Origin: Gymnogyps californianus
Taxonomy: Eukaryota > Chordata > Aves > Accipitriformes > Cathartidae
Assembly: GCF_018139145.2 (NCBI RefSeq)
Contig: NC_059477.1
Span: 29,739,502-29,803,501, forward strand
Direction of reading: 5' to 3'
DNA: 64,000 bases
Made by a program: the position numbers and the translations under genes. Numbering within the stretch: position 1 is the stretch's first letter; each line of letters begins with the position of its first letter. The notes below the pieces were generated by a model. The model saw only the letters and a list, made by a program, of their open reading frames with translations, searched no databases and was not told the origin of the DNA. Shown here one piece after another: positions 63,681-64,000 of the stretch.

Positions 63681-64000
63681 CCACCAACCTCTGGTCCATG
63701 CTTTTCCCATCAGGTTCCTCCTTGGTGCTTCTGAGGCAGCTTGGGGCATTTCCTTGGCTGGACAAGGTGGGGTTTGGCTTTTCTAAGGAGGAAAGCTCAA
63801 GCCTGGTGATAGAGGGAGGAAGATGATGTATGTCTAGGGGAAGATGGGGAATGGGGAGCATCCCCTAGCTGGAGATGCCACCACCACTTCTTCAGCAAGC
63901 CCGGCTTCCCCGATGCTGGCACAGGCTGCTTCACAGCTATTGAAACTCCATTCCTCTGGGCAAATCCCTGCTCTTCCTGTGCCCAGAGCCAGCTCTGCTC
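63681..64000. other. Non-coding end of window
   Basis: GC-richer sequence without a supported exon. A minus-strand frame at 63613-63861 partly overlaps the MIR and has no recognisable domain. Confidence 0.5.

Noticed and set aside
1..64000. CRISPR arrays, bacterial operons, rRNA or tRNA genes, or a novel multi-gene system
   Set aside because: No regularly spaced repeats, no gene clusters and no RNA-gene structures were seen; the sequence is vertebrate non-coding DNA around one promoter.

Overview
This window looks like nuclear DNA of a bird, or of a close archosaur relative. The strongest evidence is a 5'-truncated CR1 LINE at about 49199-49620. Its minus-strand frame keeps the CR1 ORF2 C-terminus, and its 3' end carries the ATTCTATG-type octamer repeat. 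Two shorter CR1 tails (12845-12930 and 47335-47432), a few decayed MIR-like SINE tails and low overall repeat density fit the same picture. There are no Alu-, L1- or B1-type repeats and no bacterial gene organisation, operons or ribosome-binding-site pattern.

Layout. Positions 1 to about 56600 are moderately AT-rich and look intergenic or intronic; I could not find one convincing protein-coding exon. This stretch holds a GATATA microsatellite (834-927), a probable retroviral-type LTR with a TATA box (9142-9593) followed by a splice-donor-like site, the CR1 and MIR remnants, two old inverted-repeat elements (16586-16731 and 19513-19620), two short tandem duplications (19293-19338 and a clean 60-bp pair at 31014-31133) and two notable short palindromes (27531-27552 and 34265-34286). 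The open frames here are short, mostly overlap on both strands and show no recognisable domain.

About 56650-57730 is a strong CpG island and the functional centre of the window. Within it are an AP-1 consensus, a perfect 10-bp inverted repeat carrying two CRE half-sites, a perfect MEF2 consensus, a TATA-like element, a GGGGCC/G-quadruplex tract and a good splice donor at 57246. Together these suggest a promoter and a non-coding or barely coding first exon of a plus-strand gene whose body lies mostly to the right of the window. The gene cannot be named from this sequence. Positions 57731-64000 look like the start of its first intron, with one 39-nt stretch (60101-60139) bounded by strong splice signals and an old MIR at 63525-63680.

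I found no evidence of a previously undescribed multi-gene system. The most interesting parts are the promoter architecture, the LTR with its donor, and the 60-bp duplication. All repeat-family names come from recognition of sequence patterns, not from a database search.
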